Assembly: GCA_009731375.1 (NCBI GenBank)
Contig: BJOX01000115.1
Coordinates: 126,337 to 184,536 of the forward strand
DNA from: Paulinella micropora
Taxonomy: Eukaryota > Cercozoa > Imbricatea > Euglyphida
DNA length: 58,200 nucleotides
Reading direction: 5' to 3'
In this document: in pieces, positions 1 through 12,671 of the stretch
Layout: each line of letters begins with the position of its first letter
Position numbering within the stretch: position 1 is the stretch's first letter
The notes under the pieces: generated by a model
Told to the model about the DNA's origin: nothing
The model's database searches: none
The model's input: only the letters and a program-made list of their open reading frames with translations
Program-made: the position numbers and the translations under genes

Positions 1-73
<73 letters not shown>

Positions 74-147
74 TTCTGTCTCTCACTCTTTCTCTACAGT
101 TCGAGCATGTATTTTTTCTGCGTGACTATATACAGTGGCTCTCTCTC

Positions 148-182
<35 letters not shown>

Positions 183-206
183 TCCTCTCTCTCTCTCTCT
201 CTCTCT

Positions 207-245
<39 letters not shown>

Positions 246-289
246 CCTCTCTTTCTCTCTCTCTCTCCTCTCTCTCTTCTCTCTGTGTG

Positions 290-321
<32 letters not shown>

Positions 322-328
322 ACTACAG
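1..328. repeat. (CT)n tract with an embedded exon-edge copy
   Basis: Almost pure CT/CTTT repeat, interrupted once at 100-139 by a partial copy of the exon that follows at 329. It ends in a short CA run and the acceptor TACTACAG. On the + strand it is a very long polypyrimidine tract placed in front of a splice acceptor. The open frames through it only reflect repeat composition. Confidence 0.9.
100..139 (+). pseudogene. Truncated copy of the 5' edge of the 329-390 exon
   Basis: After the acceptor-like CTCTACAG, 40 bases repeat the first 40 bases of the exon at 329 with two substitutions, and then the CT repeat resumes abruptly after CAGTGGC. It has an acceptor but no donor, so it looks like a decoy 5' exon edge captured within the microsatellite. 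Confidence 0.75.
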
Positions 329-390
329 GTCGAGCATGTATTTTTTCTGCGTGACTATAAACAGTGGCGACTTCTGTGGAAACCTACATG
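329..390 (+). CDS. Candidate upstream exon, product unknown
   Basis: A 62-bp non-repetitive island lies between acceptor TACTACAG and donor GTATAG, which leads straight into the GATA array. One frame reads [20 protein letters not shown] and ends in phase 2, which suits the candidate exon at 1010. It may belong to the gene that is clear from 2397 on, but the link cannot be shown because of the gaps at 1106-1182 and 1815-2069. Only the splice sites and the low repeat content support it. Confidence 0.4.
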
Positions 391-401
391 GTATAGATAG
401 A

Positions 402-481
<80 letters not shown>

Positions 482-524
482 GTAGATAGGTAGATAGGTA
501 GGTAGATAGACAGATGGATAGATG

Positions 525-613
<89 letters not shown>

Positions 614-688
614 GTAGATAGGTAGATAGGTAGGCAGATAGGTAGGTAGATAGGTAGATAGATCGATAGATCGATGGATCGATGGATC

Positions 689-784
<96 letters not shown>

Positions 785-799
785 TAGATAGATATAGAT

Positions 800-860
<61 letters not shown>
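391..860. repeat. (GATA)n array
   Basis: Continuous GATA/TAGA repeat of about 470 bp with interspersed GGTA, GATC and GATATA variants. It begins immediately after the GT of the candidate donor at 391. Open frames on both strands are repeat translations such as (YLSI)n and are not genes. Confidence 0.95.
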
Positions 861-861
<1 letters not shown>

Positions 862-975
862 GAAATATCGACTAATGTCAGACAAAAGGAGCTTCTGATT
901 TCGTCAACCAGGAAGTCTGTAAATAAAGTATTAACCCGATGCCCAGCTAAGCCGTGATGTTTGCACGGAAGGGAC
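861..975 (+). repeat. Segment present three times between GATA arrays (861, 1364, 1708)
   Basis: The block starting TGAAATATCGACTAATGTCAG occurs at 861-975, 1364-1431 and 1708-1814. The copies run on for different lengths: the second falls back into GATA after AAATAAAGTA, while the first and third continue through TTAACCCGATGCC. Substitutions and one indel separate them. Each contains an acceptor-like GTCAG and donor-like GTAAAT or GTGGGT around about 37 bp, so an exon-like origin is possible. No coding role is established. Confidence 0.7.
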
Positions 976-1009
976 TGATACAGGCAATACCAAAGCTCCC
1001 TAGTACCAG

Positions 1010-1079
1010 GCGGGGCCAGGGCTCGTTCCATAAAGCGCCCCTTGCAGAACGAGCTCCCACCTCCATTACAGAGGGCCCA
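1010..1079 (+). CDS. Candidate exon, product unknown
   Basis: A 70-bp island lies between acceptor AGTACCAG and a strong donor GTAAGC. After one split-codon base it is open for 23 codons ([20 protein letters not shown] and onward) and ends in phase 0. A gap begins 26 bp downstream. It could be an upstream exon of the gene at 2397-16558. The phase from the 329-390 exon fits, but the phase to the next candidate depends on missing sequence. Confidence 0.4.
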
Positions 1080-1105
1080 GTAAGCAGATGGAGTTTCGAG
1101 ACTGT

Positions 1106-1182
1106 NNNNNNNNNNNNNNNNNNNNNNNNNNNNNNNNNNNNNNNNNNNNNNNNNNNNNNNNNNNNNNNNNNNNNNNNNNNNN
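1106..1182. other. Assembly gap (77 N)
   Basis: Run of N directly downstream of the candidate donor at 1080. Any exon or splice information here is lost. Confidence 1.
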
Positions 1183-1267
1183 TAGGCGTATGGCTAGGCA
1201 CACATAAGGCACCCCACCACGGGCCCAGCACACCCACACCATCCCCTAATTCTCTGTCTGTCGACAG

Positions 1268-1342
1268 ATGGCACCCATTTCAAAAAATCAAGCCCAAGAG
1301 AGGGTCAGTGACACCTCAAGTGGCCTTGGTTCATTCCGTAGA
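1268..1342 (+). CDS. Candidate exon, product unknown
   Basis: Exactly 75 bp lie between acceptor GTCGACAG and donor GTAAGT. Two frames are open. One starts with ATG (MAPISKNQAQERVSDTSSGL and onward, phase 0 to 0). The other reads WHPFQKIKPKRGSVTPQVAL and onward (phase 2 to 2) and would join in phase to the exon at 2397. The phase argument favours the second frame; a start codon would favour the first. Only transcript data can decide. Confidence 0.45.
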
Positions 1343-1431
1343 GTAAGTGATAAGATCAACTGATGAAATATCGACTAATGTCAGAAAAAAGGAGCTTCTG
1401 ATTTCGTCAACCAGGAAGTCTGTAAATAAAG

Positions 1432-1513
<82 letters not shown>

Positions 1514-1520
1514 CACATAG

Positions 1521-1601
<81 letters not shown>

Positions 1602-1707
1602 TATAGGTAGATAGATATATAGGTAGATAGATAGATAGACAGTGGCAAAGTCAGTTGAGGCTTATGTAATACAATCTCACGCACTTATTATTAGATAGAT
1701 AGATAGA
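1432..1707. repeat. (GATA)n arrays with a short unique interruption
   Basis: GATA repeat from 1432 to about 1640, a unique stretch of about 55 bp (1640-1692), then four more units. Variants CATAGAGATA and ATATAGGTA occur. It separates the second and third copies of the segment described at 861. Confidence 0.95.
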
Positions 1708-1814
1708 TGAGATATCGACTAATGTCAGAAAAAAGGAGCTTCTGATTTCGTCAACCAAGGAAGTCTGTGGGTAAAGTATTAACCCGATGCCCAGCTAAGC
1801 CGTGATGTTTGCAC

Positions 1815-2069
1815 NNNNNNNNNNNNNNNNNNNNNNNNNNNNNNNNNNNNNNNNNNNNNNNNNNNNNNNNNNNNNNNNNNNNNNNNNNNNNNNNNNNNNN
1901 NNNNNNNNNNNNNNNNNNNNNNNNNNNNNNNNNNNNNNNNNNNNNNNNNNNNNNNNNNNNNNNNNNNNNNNNNNNNNNNNNNNNNNNNNNNNNNNNNNNN
2001 NNNNNNNNNNNNNNNNNNNNNNNNNNNNNNNNNNNNNNNNNNNNNNNNNNNNNNNNNNNNNNNNNNNNN
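1815..2069. other. Assembly gap (255 N)
   Basis: N run that interrupts the third copy of the 861-type segment. It is followed by T-rich sequence (2070-2145) and about 250 bp of unique sequence without a recognisable gene up to the acceptor at 2396. Confidence 1.
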
Positions 2070-2396
2070 TTTTTTTTTTTTTTTTGTTTTTTTTTTTTTG
2101 TTTTTTTTTTTGTTTTTTTGTTTTTTTGTTTTTTTGTTTTTTTTGTTGAAGAATAATTAAATTTAATAGCATCTAGTCATCAATTACCTGCCTAGCTATC
2201 TATCCGCCTATCTCTGTCAGTCTATCTAAGAGCTGTTCTATTCCATCCAACAATTCGGGTTTCCGGTGCCACTTTCTGGGTTTTGCGGCCTGAAAAGCCT
2301 GGCCTGCGGTGGCGCTTTCACACCTGACACCCGAAATTCAGGGTGTGGGGTGTTGAATTAGCCTGCTAACCACCTATCAATATCTTTTTATTCCAG

Positions 2397-2426
2397 GTAC
2401 AAAGAAGCCAACATGCCGTCGCAAAG
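2397..2426 (+). CDS. Gene A exon 1 of those resolved (30 bp)
   Basis: Lies between acceptor TTTATTCCAG and donor GTACGTGTATGTATG. The first base completes a previous codon; the rest reads YKEANMPSQ and ends with AG, which joins the G of the next exon to give Arg. About 250 bp of non-repetitive sequence precedes it. It is not the first exon of the gene because it starts in phase 2 without an initiator. Confidence 0.7.
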
Positions 2427-4501
2427 GTACGTGTATGTATGTGTGTACGTATGCACGTACGTATGTATGTATGTATGTATGTATGTATGTATGTATGTAT
2501 GTATGTATGTATATATGCATGCATGTATGCATGTATGTATGTATGTGTGTATGTATGTATATATGTATGTAATACTATGAATACATGTATAAATGTAATG
2601 TAATGTAAAGTAATGTAATGTAATGTAAAGTAATGTAATGTAATGTAATGGAATGGAATAGAGTGTAATGGAATGTAATGGAATGTAATGGAATGTAATG
2701 GAGTGTAATGTAATGGAATGCAATGCAATGCAATTAAAATGTGTGGTAATTTAATGTAATGTAATGTAATGGCATGTCATGTCACTGAGTAATGCAATGT
2801 AATTTAATGTAATTTAATGTAATGTAATGTAATGCAAGGCATGTTATGTATGGCAATGTGATGCCATTACCATGTAATGCAATCACAATGCAATGTGCTC
2901 ATGTAATGTTATGTTATGTAATATGATGTAATGTAATCTGTAATGTAATTTAATGAGATGTAATGATGTAATGCAATCACAATGTAATGTGCTAATTTAA
3001 TGTAATGCAAATTGTAATGTGTAATGTAATGCATTATAATGTAATGTGTAGTGTAATGTAATGTAATGTAATGTAATGTAATGTAATGTAATGACAATTT
3101 AATGCAATCACAATGTAATGTTATCTAATCTAATCTAATCTAATCTAATCTAATCTAATCTAATCTAATCTAATGCAATGACTATGTAATGCATTCACAG
3201 TGTAATGTGCTAATGTAATGTAATGTAATGTAATGTAATGCGATCACTATGTAATGCATTCACATGTAATGTGCTAATGTAATGTAATGTAATGTAATGA
3301 AATGCAATGACTATGTAAAGGAATCACAAGGTAATGTGCTAATGTAATGTGATATAATGTAATATAATGTAATATAATGTAATATAATGCAGGATGGCCT
3401 TTGACAGCGACAGTTGGGTCAGGTATGCGTATGTATGTATGTATGTATGTATGTATGTATGTATGTATGTTATGAATTTATGTATGTATGTATGTATGTA
3501 TGTCTGTGTGTAAGTAATACTATGTATGTATTAGTACTATGTATGTATTAGTACTATGTATGTATGTATGTATGTATGTATGTATGTATGTATTTGTATG
3601 TATGTACATATGTATGTATGTATGTATGTATGTATTACTATGTATGTATGTATGTATGTAAGTATGTATGTATGTAATACTATGTAATACTATGTATGTA
3701 TGTATGTATGTATGTATGTATGTATGAATGTATGTATGTATGTATGTATGTATGTATGTCTGTATGTCTGTATGTCTGCATGTCTGTATGTATGTATGTA
3801 CGTATGTATGTAGTATGGCTGAGGAGAAGAGGGAGGAGATCCTGACAGAGGCCATGCGCATTCTCAACAAATATGGGCCAAGGTCATTCTCCTTGTTGTT
3901 GTTGTTGTTTTTGTTGTTGTTGTTGTTGTTGTTTTCTTTTTTTTTTTTTTNNNNNNNNNNNNNNNNNNNNNNNNNNNNNNNNNNNNNNNNNNNNNNNNNN
4001 NNNNNNNNNNNNNNNNNNNNNNNNNNNNNNNNNNNNNNNNNNNNNNNNNNNNNNNNNNNNNNNNNNNNNNNNNNNNNNNNNNNNNNNNNNNNNNNNNNNN
4101 NNNNNNNNNNNNNNNNNNNNNNNNNNNNNNNNNNNNNNNNNNNNNNNNNNNNNNNNNNNNNNNNNNNNNNNNNNNNNNNNNNNNNNNNNNNNNNNNNNNN
4201 NNNNNNNNNNNNNNNNNNNNNNNNNNNNNNNNNNNNNNNNNNNNNNNNNNNNNNNNNNNNNNNNNNNNNNNNNNNNNNNNNNNNNNNNNNNNNNNNNNNN
4301 NNNNNNNNNNNNNNNNNNNNNNNNNNNNNNNNNNNNNNNNNNNNNNNNNNNNNNNNNNNNNNNNNNNNNNNNNNNNNNNNNNNNNNNNNNNNNNNNNNNN
4401 NNNNNNNNNNNNNNNNNNNNNNNNNNNNNNNNNNNNNNNNNNNNNNNNNNNNNNNNNNNNNNNNNNNNTTTGTTGTTTTGGGGGGGGGGGGGGGGGGGGG
4501 T

Positions 4502-4541
<40 letters not shown>

Positions 4542-4733
4542 AGTAGTATTAGTAGTAGTAGTAGTAGTAGCAGTAGTAGTAGCAGTACCAACAATGCCAT
4601 GGTCAATCCAGTACTTTTTGTGTTATGGTTAGGAGCGCATCAGTAGACTCATTGCTTCCTATCGAGTTTCCTCTCTGGCTACAACAAAAGTGTATCTTCG
4701 TACTACACTACACGGGTCGCTTGCAGGCAGACC

Positions 4734-4770
<37 letters not shown>

Positions 4771-5386
4771 CCTATCTATCTATCTATCTATCTATCTATC
4801 TGTCTATCTGTCTGTCTATCTGTCTATCTATCCGTCTATCCATCTATCCATCTATCTATCTGTTTGTCTATCTGTCTATGTATCTGTTCTATCCTATCCT
4901 ATCCTATCCTATCCTTTCCTATCCTATCCTATCCCATCCTATCCCATCCTATCCTATCCTATCCCATCCTATCCCATCCTGTCCCATCCTATCCACCCTG
5001 TCTTGTCCTGTCCTGTCTTGCCCTGTTCTGTTATATTCTATCTAGCTCTGTTAGATCTCTCCCGCCAGGCCACTGGCAACCCAGTTCGAACATTTACTAC
5101 ATCATCTATCTATTCTATTCTATTCTATTCTATTCTCTATTCTATTCTACTCTATTCTACTCTATTCTATTCTATTCTATCTAGCTCTGTTATATCTATA
5201 ACCACAAGGCCAGTGGACACCCATTTCCAGCATTAACTACATCATCTACCTATTCTATTCTATTCTATTCTGTTCTATTCTATTCTATTCTATTCTATTC
5301 AATCTAGGTCTGTTAGATCTATCCCCACAAGGCCAGTGGACACCCATTTCCAGCATTGAACACGTGGCTCAGGTATATAATTGTAC

Positions 5387-5417
<31 letters not shown>

Positions 5418-5982
5418 TGTATGTATGTATGTATGCATGTATGTATGTATGTATGAATGAATGAATGTATGTATGTATGTATGTATGCATGTATGTATGT
5501 ACGTATGTATGTACGTATGTATGTACGTATGTACGTATGTATGTATGTATGTATGTGTGTATGTATGTATGTATGTATTGTATGTATGTAATGTATGTAT
5601 GTTATGTATGTATGTATGTAATGTATGTAATGTATGTAATGTATGTATGTATGTATGTATGTATGTATGTTGTATGTACTAATGTAATGTATGTATGTAT
5701 GTATGTATGTATGTAATATTGTATGTATGTATGTGTGTATGTATGTATGTATGTATGTATGTATGTATGTATGTTATGTATGTATGTTATGTATGTAATG
5801 TATGTATGTTATGTATGTATCTTATGTATGTATCTTATGTATGTTATGTATGTATGTATGTATGTATGTATGTATGTATGTATGTGTGTATGTATGTATT
5901 TATGTATGTATGTAATAGTATGCATGTATGTATGTATGTACGTATGTATGTATGTAAAGATCAGTGGCGACCCACTCTAATA

Positions 5983-6029
<47 letters not shown>

Positions 6030-6138
6030 AGACCCAGAAAACTGCAAAGAACAAAAAGCAGCGAAAAACAAACAAACAAGAGAAACGAGATATTATACAG
6101 AAATATATAGCAAAATACAAACGCACAGATCCAAGCAG

Positions 6139-6206
<68 letters not shown>

Positions 6207-6881
6207 GGCATATATGGGCGCGCGCGCGCGCACGGAAACAAACAAACAAACAAACAAACAAAAACAGAAACAAACAAACAAAAACAAAAACAAACAAACA
6301 AACAAAAAAAAAAAAAAACAAAAAAAAAGTCAACCATTTGGATCTGTCGACTTTTCGGTGCGCTCTCGATAGCATCAATATAGGTGGTCAATGGCCATAC
6401 ATACATCATGCATACATATATGCATACATACAATTGCATACATGCATACATACATACATACATACATACAATATTACATACGTATCTATACATAAATGTC
6501 ATACATACATTCATACATACATACATACATACATACATACATACCAACCATACATACATACATACATACATACATACATACATACATACATACATGCATA
6601 CATACATACATGCATACATACATACATACAAACGCACATTATTACATACATAACATACATAACATACATGAATACATATAATGTCATAGGGTATGGAAAG
6701 TACTGATGCAGAACTAGTCTTGGATGTGATGGTACACACTAATACATACATACATACACACATACACACATACATACATACATACATACATACTGTAACA
6801 TACATACATACATACATGCATGCATACATACATACATGCATGTACATGCAAGTACATACACGGTAGACAATCCTGGATACA

Positions 6882-6913
<32 letters not shown>

Positions 6914-8969
6914 CACATAATACTGCATATACACATAATAAATATGCATGCATTCAGGAGGACATGTATCTGAATGTACTAACGGTCGCACATCACTACC
7001 GCCAACGCCAGCGCGCACAATATCACCGTTGCATGCATATACATACACACATGCATGCATTTAGGAGGACAATACAATCTATCTGTATGTGCTAACGGTC
7101 GCGCATCTCCACTACCGTCAACGCCAGCGCGCACAATATCACCGATATATACATACATGCATACATCCAACATTACATGCATACATACTCATGCATGGAA
7201 TTGCATTCAGGAGGACATTTATCTGGATGTGCTGACTGTTGCACATCTCCACTACCGTCAACGCCAGCGCGCACAATACCTACAAACCACACTTCAAGGA
7301 CTGGAAGCGCAGATCAGGTTGAAATTTCTATCTTGTCCTCTGTACTGCCTTTTTTGTACTATATGCTGCCTTTTTGTCTTCTGTACTTTTTTGTCCTCTG
7401 TACTGCCTTTTTTGTCCTATATGCTGCCTTTCTTGCCCTCTGCACTGCCTTTTTTGTCCTTTATGCTGCCTTTCTTGTCCTCTTTACTGCCTTTTTGGTC
7501 CTACGCTGCCGTTTTTGTCCTCTGTACTTCCTTTTTGTCCTCTGTACTGCCTTCTTTGTCCCACATGCTGCCTTTCTTGTCCTCTGTACTTCCTTTTTGT
7601 CCTCTGCACTGCCTTTTTTGTCCTATATGCTGCCTTTCTTGTCCTCTGTACTTCCCCTTTGTCCTCTGCACTGCCTTTTGTACTGTATGTGCCTTTTTGT
7701 CTTCTGTACTTCCTTTTTGTCCTCTGTACTGCTTTTTTGTCCTATATGCTGCCTTTCTTGCCCGCTGCACTGCCTTTTCTGTCCTATATGCTGCCTTTCT
7801 TGTCCTCTTTACTGCCTTTTTGGTCCTACGCTGCCGTTCTTGTCATCTGTACTTCCTTTTTGTCCTCTGCCTTTTTTGTCCTATATGCTGCCTTTTTTGT
7901 CCTCTGTACTTCTTTTTTGTCCTCTGCACTGCCTTTTTGTCCTATACGCTCGCTGCCTTTCTTGTCTCTTTACTTCCTTTTTGTCCTCTGCACTGCCTTC
8001 TTTGTCCTATATGCTGCCTTATTTGTCCTCTGTACTTCCTTTTCGTCCTCTGTACTGCTTTTTTGTCCTACATGCTGCCTTTCTTGCCCCATGTACTGCC
8101 ATTTCTGTCCTACATGCTGCCATTTTTGTCATCTTTACTGCCGCATTGGTCCTACATGCTGCCTTTTTGTCCTCTTCACTTCCTCTTTGTCTTTACTGCC
8201 GTTTTGTCATTTTTACTTCCTCTTTGTCCTCTACCAGCTTTTTGGCCCTACATGCTGCCTTTTTGTCCTCTTTACTTCCTCTTTGTCTTCTTTACTGCCT
8301 TTTTGGCCCTACATGCTGCCTTTTTGTCCTCTTTACTTCCTCTTTGTTCTCTACTAGCTTTCTGGCCCTACATTCTTCCTTTTTGTCCTCTTTACTTCGT
8401 ATTTGTCCTCTTTACTGCCTTTTTGGTCCTATATGCTGCCTTTGTCCTCCTCTGTACTGCCTTTTTGTCCTCTTTACTGCCTTTTTGGTCCTACATGCTC
8501 CCTTTTTCCTCCTATGTACTGCCTTTTTCCTTTGTGCTGCCTTTTTGTCCTCCTTACTGCCTTTTTGGCCCTACATGCTGCCTTTTTGTCCTCGTTACTG
8601 CCTTTTTGATCCTACATGCTGCCTTTTTCCTCCTATGTACTGCCTTTTTGTCCTCTTTACTGCCTTTTAGCCCTACATGCTGCCTTTTTTTCTTCTGTAC
8701 TTCCTGTTTGTCCTCTGTATTGCCTTTTTTACCCTACATGCTGCATTTTTTGTCCCCTGCACTGGCTTTTGTGCTGCCGTTTTTGTCTATCTATCTATCT
8801 ATCTATCTATCCATCTATCTATCTATCTATCTATCTATCAATCCATCCATCCATCCATCTATCTATCTATCTATCTATCTATGTATCTATCTATCTATAT
8901 CTATCTATCTATCATCCATCCATCCATCCATCTATCCATCTATCCATCTATCCATCCATCTATCCATCC

Positions 8970-9004
<35 letters not shown>

Positions 9005-9187
9005 CACCCATCTATCCATCTATCCATCTATCTATCCATCTATCCATCTATCTATCTATCTATCTATCCATCCATCCATCTATCCATCTTTGTATCTATC
9101 TATCTATCTATATCTATCTATCTATTTATCTATGTACATGTTGTTTGTCTAACCAGGTCGGCCCGGCAAAAGCTCTGGGATCAGGTC

Positions 9188-9221
<34 letters not shown>

Positions 9222-9992
9222 CATCCATCCATCTACCTATCTATCTATTTACCTATCTATCTGCCTATCTATCTATCAGGCTAGGAAGAAAGCGCTGCAG
9301 AGCATGCTCGATAAATACATACATACACACATACATGCATACATACATGCATACATATATACATACATACACAAATAGAGGGCGGGCAGGACACTAGAGT
9401 AGACGTTGACGTTATCTATCCTCCTATCTACCTACTAACGATCTATCTGTCTATCTGTTTAATCATTGTGGATCAGGCGAAGAAGAAACCGCTGCAGGCC
9501 ATGCTCGAGAGGGTGGACTCAAGAGGTAGGTAGATATCTGTGTATGTATACATGTATGCATTCAAGAGGTAGGTAGATATGTATGTATCTATGCAATGCC
9601 ATGCATGCATTCAAGAGGTAGGTAGATATGTATGTATGCATGCATGCATGCATGCTTGTATGAATCTATCTAATACTATGTATCTACGCATGCATGTATG
9701 TTACAATAATACATACATACATACATACATACATACATACACGCATACATACATACACATGGTTTGTGGAGTAGTAGACTTTGACGTGGTCCTGAATAGT
9801 CCACTGCATGTCCATGAAAGATATCTATGTATGTATGTACATGCTTGTAAGGATCTATCTATGTATCTATGGATGCATGTATGTATGCGTGTATGTTTTT
9901 TGGAGTAGTAGACTTTGACGTGGTCCTGGATGTTACACTGCATATCCATGAAAGATATGTATGTATGTACTATCTATATCTATCTATTACTA

Positions 9993-10047
<55 letters not shown>

Positions 10048-10246
10048 GGTACACTTTGACGTGGTCCGGGATGTTACACTGCATGCCCATGAACGATATG
10101 CATGTATGTTTATCTATCTATCTATATATCTATCTATATATATATATAATATATATTTATGTGTATGTATATATATATATATATATATGATAGCCTTTGA
10201 CGTGGTCCGGGATGTTAAGTTGGTCCATGAACGATATGCATGTATG

Positions 10247-10307
<61 letters not shown>

Positions 10308-10398
10308 GGTAGACTTTGACGTGGTCCGGGATGTTACACTGCATGTTCATGAACGATATGCATTTATGTCTATCTATCTATCTATATCTATATCTATT

Positions 10399-10443
<45 letters not shown>

Positions 10444-10549
10444 TTATCTATCTATCTTATCTATGGTAGACGTTGACGTGGTCCGGGATGTTACACTGCA
10501 TGTCCATGAACGATATGCATGTATGTCTATTTATGTATCTATATCTATT

Positions 10550-10610
<61 letters not shown>

Positions 10611-10758
10611 GGTAGCCTTTGACGTGGTCCGGGATGTTACACTGCATGTGCATGAAACGCCGCGCGAAAGCTATCGTCATCATCATGGTTTATCCGAGTC
10701 ACATACTGGACTTACCGACGGGTATGTATGTATGTATGTATGTATGTATGTATATATG

Positions 10759-10792
<34 letters not shown>

Positions 10793-11570
10793 TGTATGTA
10801 TGTATGTATGTATCTATGTATGTATGTATGTATGTATGCATGTATGTATGTATGTATCGAAAGCTATCGTCCTTGTCCTTTATCCGAGCCACATACTGGA
10901 CGTACCGACGGGTATGTGTATGTATGCGTAAACGTATGTATGTATGTATATACGTATGTATATACGTATCTATGTACGTATGTATGTATGTATGTATGTA
11001 TGTATGTATGTATCAAAAGCTATCATCATCATCCTTTATCCGAGTCACATACTGGACGTACCGACGGGTATGTGTGTATGTATGTATGTACGTATGTATG
11101 TATGTATGTATATACGTATGTATGTATGTATGTATGTATGTATGTATCGAAAGCTGTCATCATCATCCTTTATCCGAGTCACATGCTGGACGTACCGACG
11201 GGTATGTGTGTATGTATGTATATACGTATGTATGTATGTATGTATGTATGTATGTATGTATGTATGTATGTATGTATGTTATGTATATACGTATGTATGT
11301 ATGTATGTATGTATGTATGTATGTATGTATGTATCGAAAGCTATCATCATCATCCTTTATCCTAGTCACATAACTGGACGTACCGACTGGTATGTACGTA
11401 TGTATTACTATGTATTATATATGTATGTATGTATGTATGCATGCATGTATTACTATGTATGAATGTATTACTATGTATGCATGTATGTATGTATGTATGT
11501 ATTTATGCAAACAGAACATGCGCACACATGTACATATATACATATATATATATATATGTATATATATATA

Positions 11571-11637
<67 letters not shown>

Positions 11638-12470
11638 TAGATATATAACTAACATGTATAGGAGTCTTCATGATACAAAGACTGCCTGGACGTGGATGAT
11701 GCCTAATAACGAATTCGACCCCCCTCCGCTGAGCCTCCCACCCTCACTCGAAACCGTCTCGCTACCTCGACCAAAGCAAAACCAAAACGTGAACGTAACG
11801 TTCGTATATAAGGTCCGGCCGGCCCGGCCGGCCCCGCCGCCAACGCCTGCCACCGGTGACCACGAAATGTATGAAGGTCACACGCACACACACAAATTAT
11901 GCACACATATACTATACATGTTACATGGAGTATCATATCCGCCACCCTGCCACCAGTGACCACGAAATGTATGAAGTCACACACAAACACACACACACAC
12001 ACACACAAACTATACACACGCATACTATGTATGTTACATATGGTAATACTATCCTATCTGCCACCTGCCACCAGTGACCAGGAAAAACGCATGAGGGTCA
12101 CACACACACACACACACACAAAGTGTACTCACACACATACTATACATGTTACATCGGGTATCCTATCCGCCACCCCGCTACCAGTGACCAGGAAAACGGC
12201 ATGAGGGTCACACACACAAAGTATACTCACAACACACATACTATACAATATACATATTATTACTATACATTACATATTAATTTTTTTTTTTTTTTTTTTT
12301 GAGGGTCACATACACATATTTATCACTATACATGCTATCTATGCATCCAGTGAGCAAGAAATATACGAAGCTCACACACACACAATATACATGCTATAAT
12401 ATTATGGAATATTGTCTATGCGAGCGTTTTTGTACTCTACCATGTTATTATTACACACCAGCCTCGCGTG

Positions 12471-12516
<46 letters not shown>

Positions 12517-12517
12517 G

Positions 12518-12556
<39 letters not shown>

Positions 12557-12577
12557 CCTATCTATCTATCTACCTAC

Positions 12578-12613
<36 letters not shown>

Positions 12614-12636
12614 ATATCTATATAATATCTACCTAC

Positions 12637-12671
<35 letters not shown>

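Larger units (their letters stand above)
3883..5353 (+). repeat. Intron with TTG, T, G, TAG, CTAT, ATCCT and TATTC repeats
   Basis: In order: (GTT)n and poly-T; a 518-bp N gap (3951-4468); poly-G (4480-4540); (TAG)n; 150 bp of unique sequence (4586-4735); (CTAT)n; (ATCCT)n (4884-5030); (TATTC)n. A block beginning CTAGCTCTGTTA and carrying the acceptor side of the next exon is present at 5041, 5180 and 5306, the last being the functional one. Confidence 0.8.
6732..7210 (+). repeat. (CATA)n intron containing two decoy 5' exon edges
   Basis: CATA repeat with GCAT variants. Two blocks, 6958-7027 and 7065-7143, are diverged copies of the first 70-79 bp of the exon at 7211. Confidence 0.9.

Noticed and set aside
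355-1031. Long frames such as (YLSI)n across GATA/CTAT arrays
   Set aside because: Pure tetranucleotide repeats without stops give open frames with a four-residue period on both strands. There are no start, splice or composition signals of a gene.
2590-3390. Satellite, telomere-like array or CRISPR-like array in the TAATG field
   Set aside because: The repeat is a degenerate pentanucleotide without a fixed long unit, spacers or telomere-type G runs. It behaves like the other intron microsatellites.
6328-6400. Minus-strand exon reading [19 protein letters not shown]
   Set aside because: No GT-AG sites frame it convincingly and it lies inside an intron of the plus-strand gene.
7055-9397. 780-codon + frame across the 20-bp minisatellite
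   Set aside because: It arises from a stop-free minisatellite plus CTAT repeat. Only 7211-7317 and 9157-9184 inside it are supported as exons.
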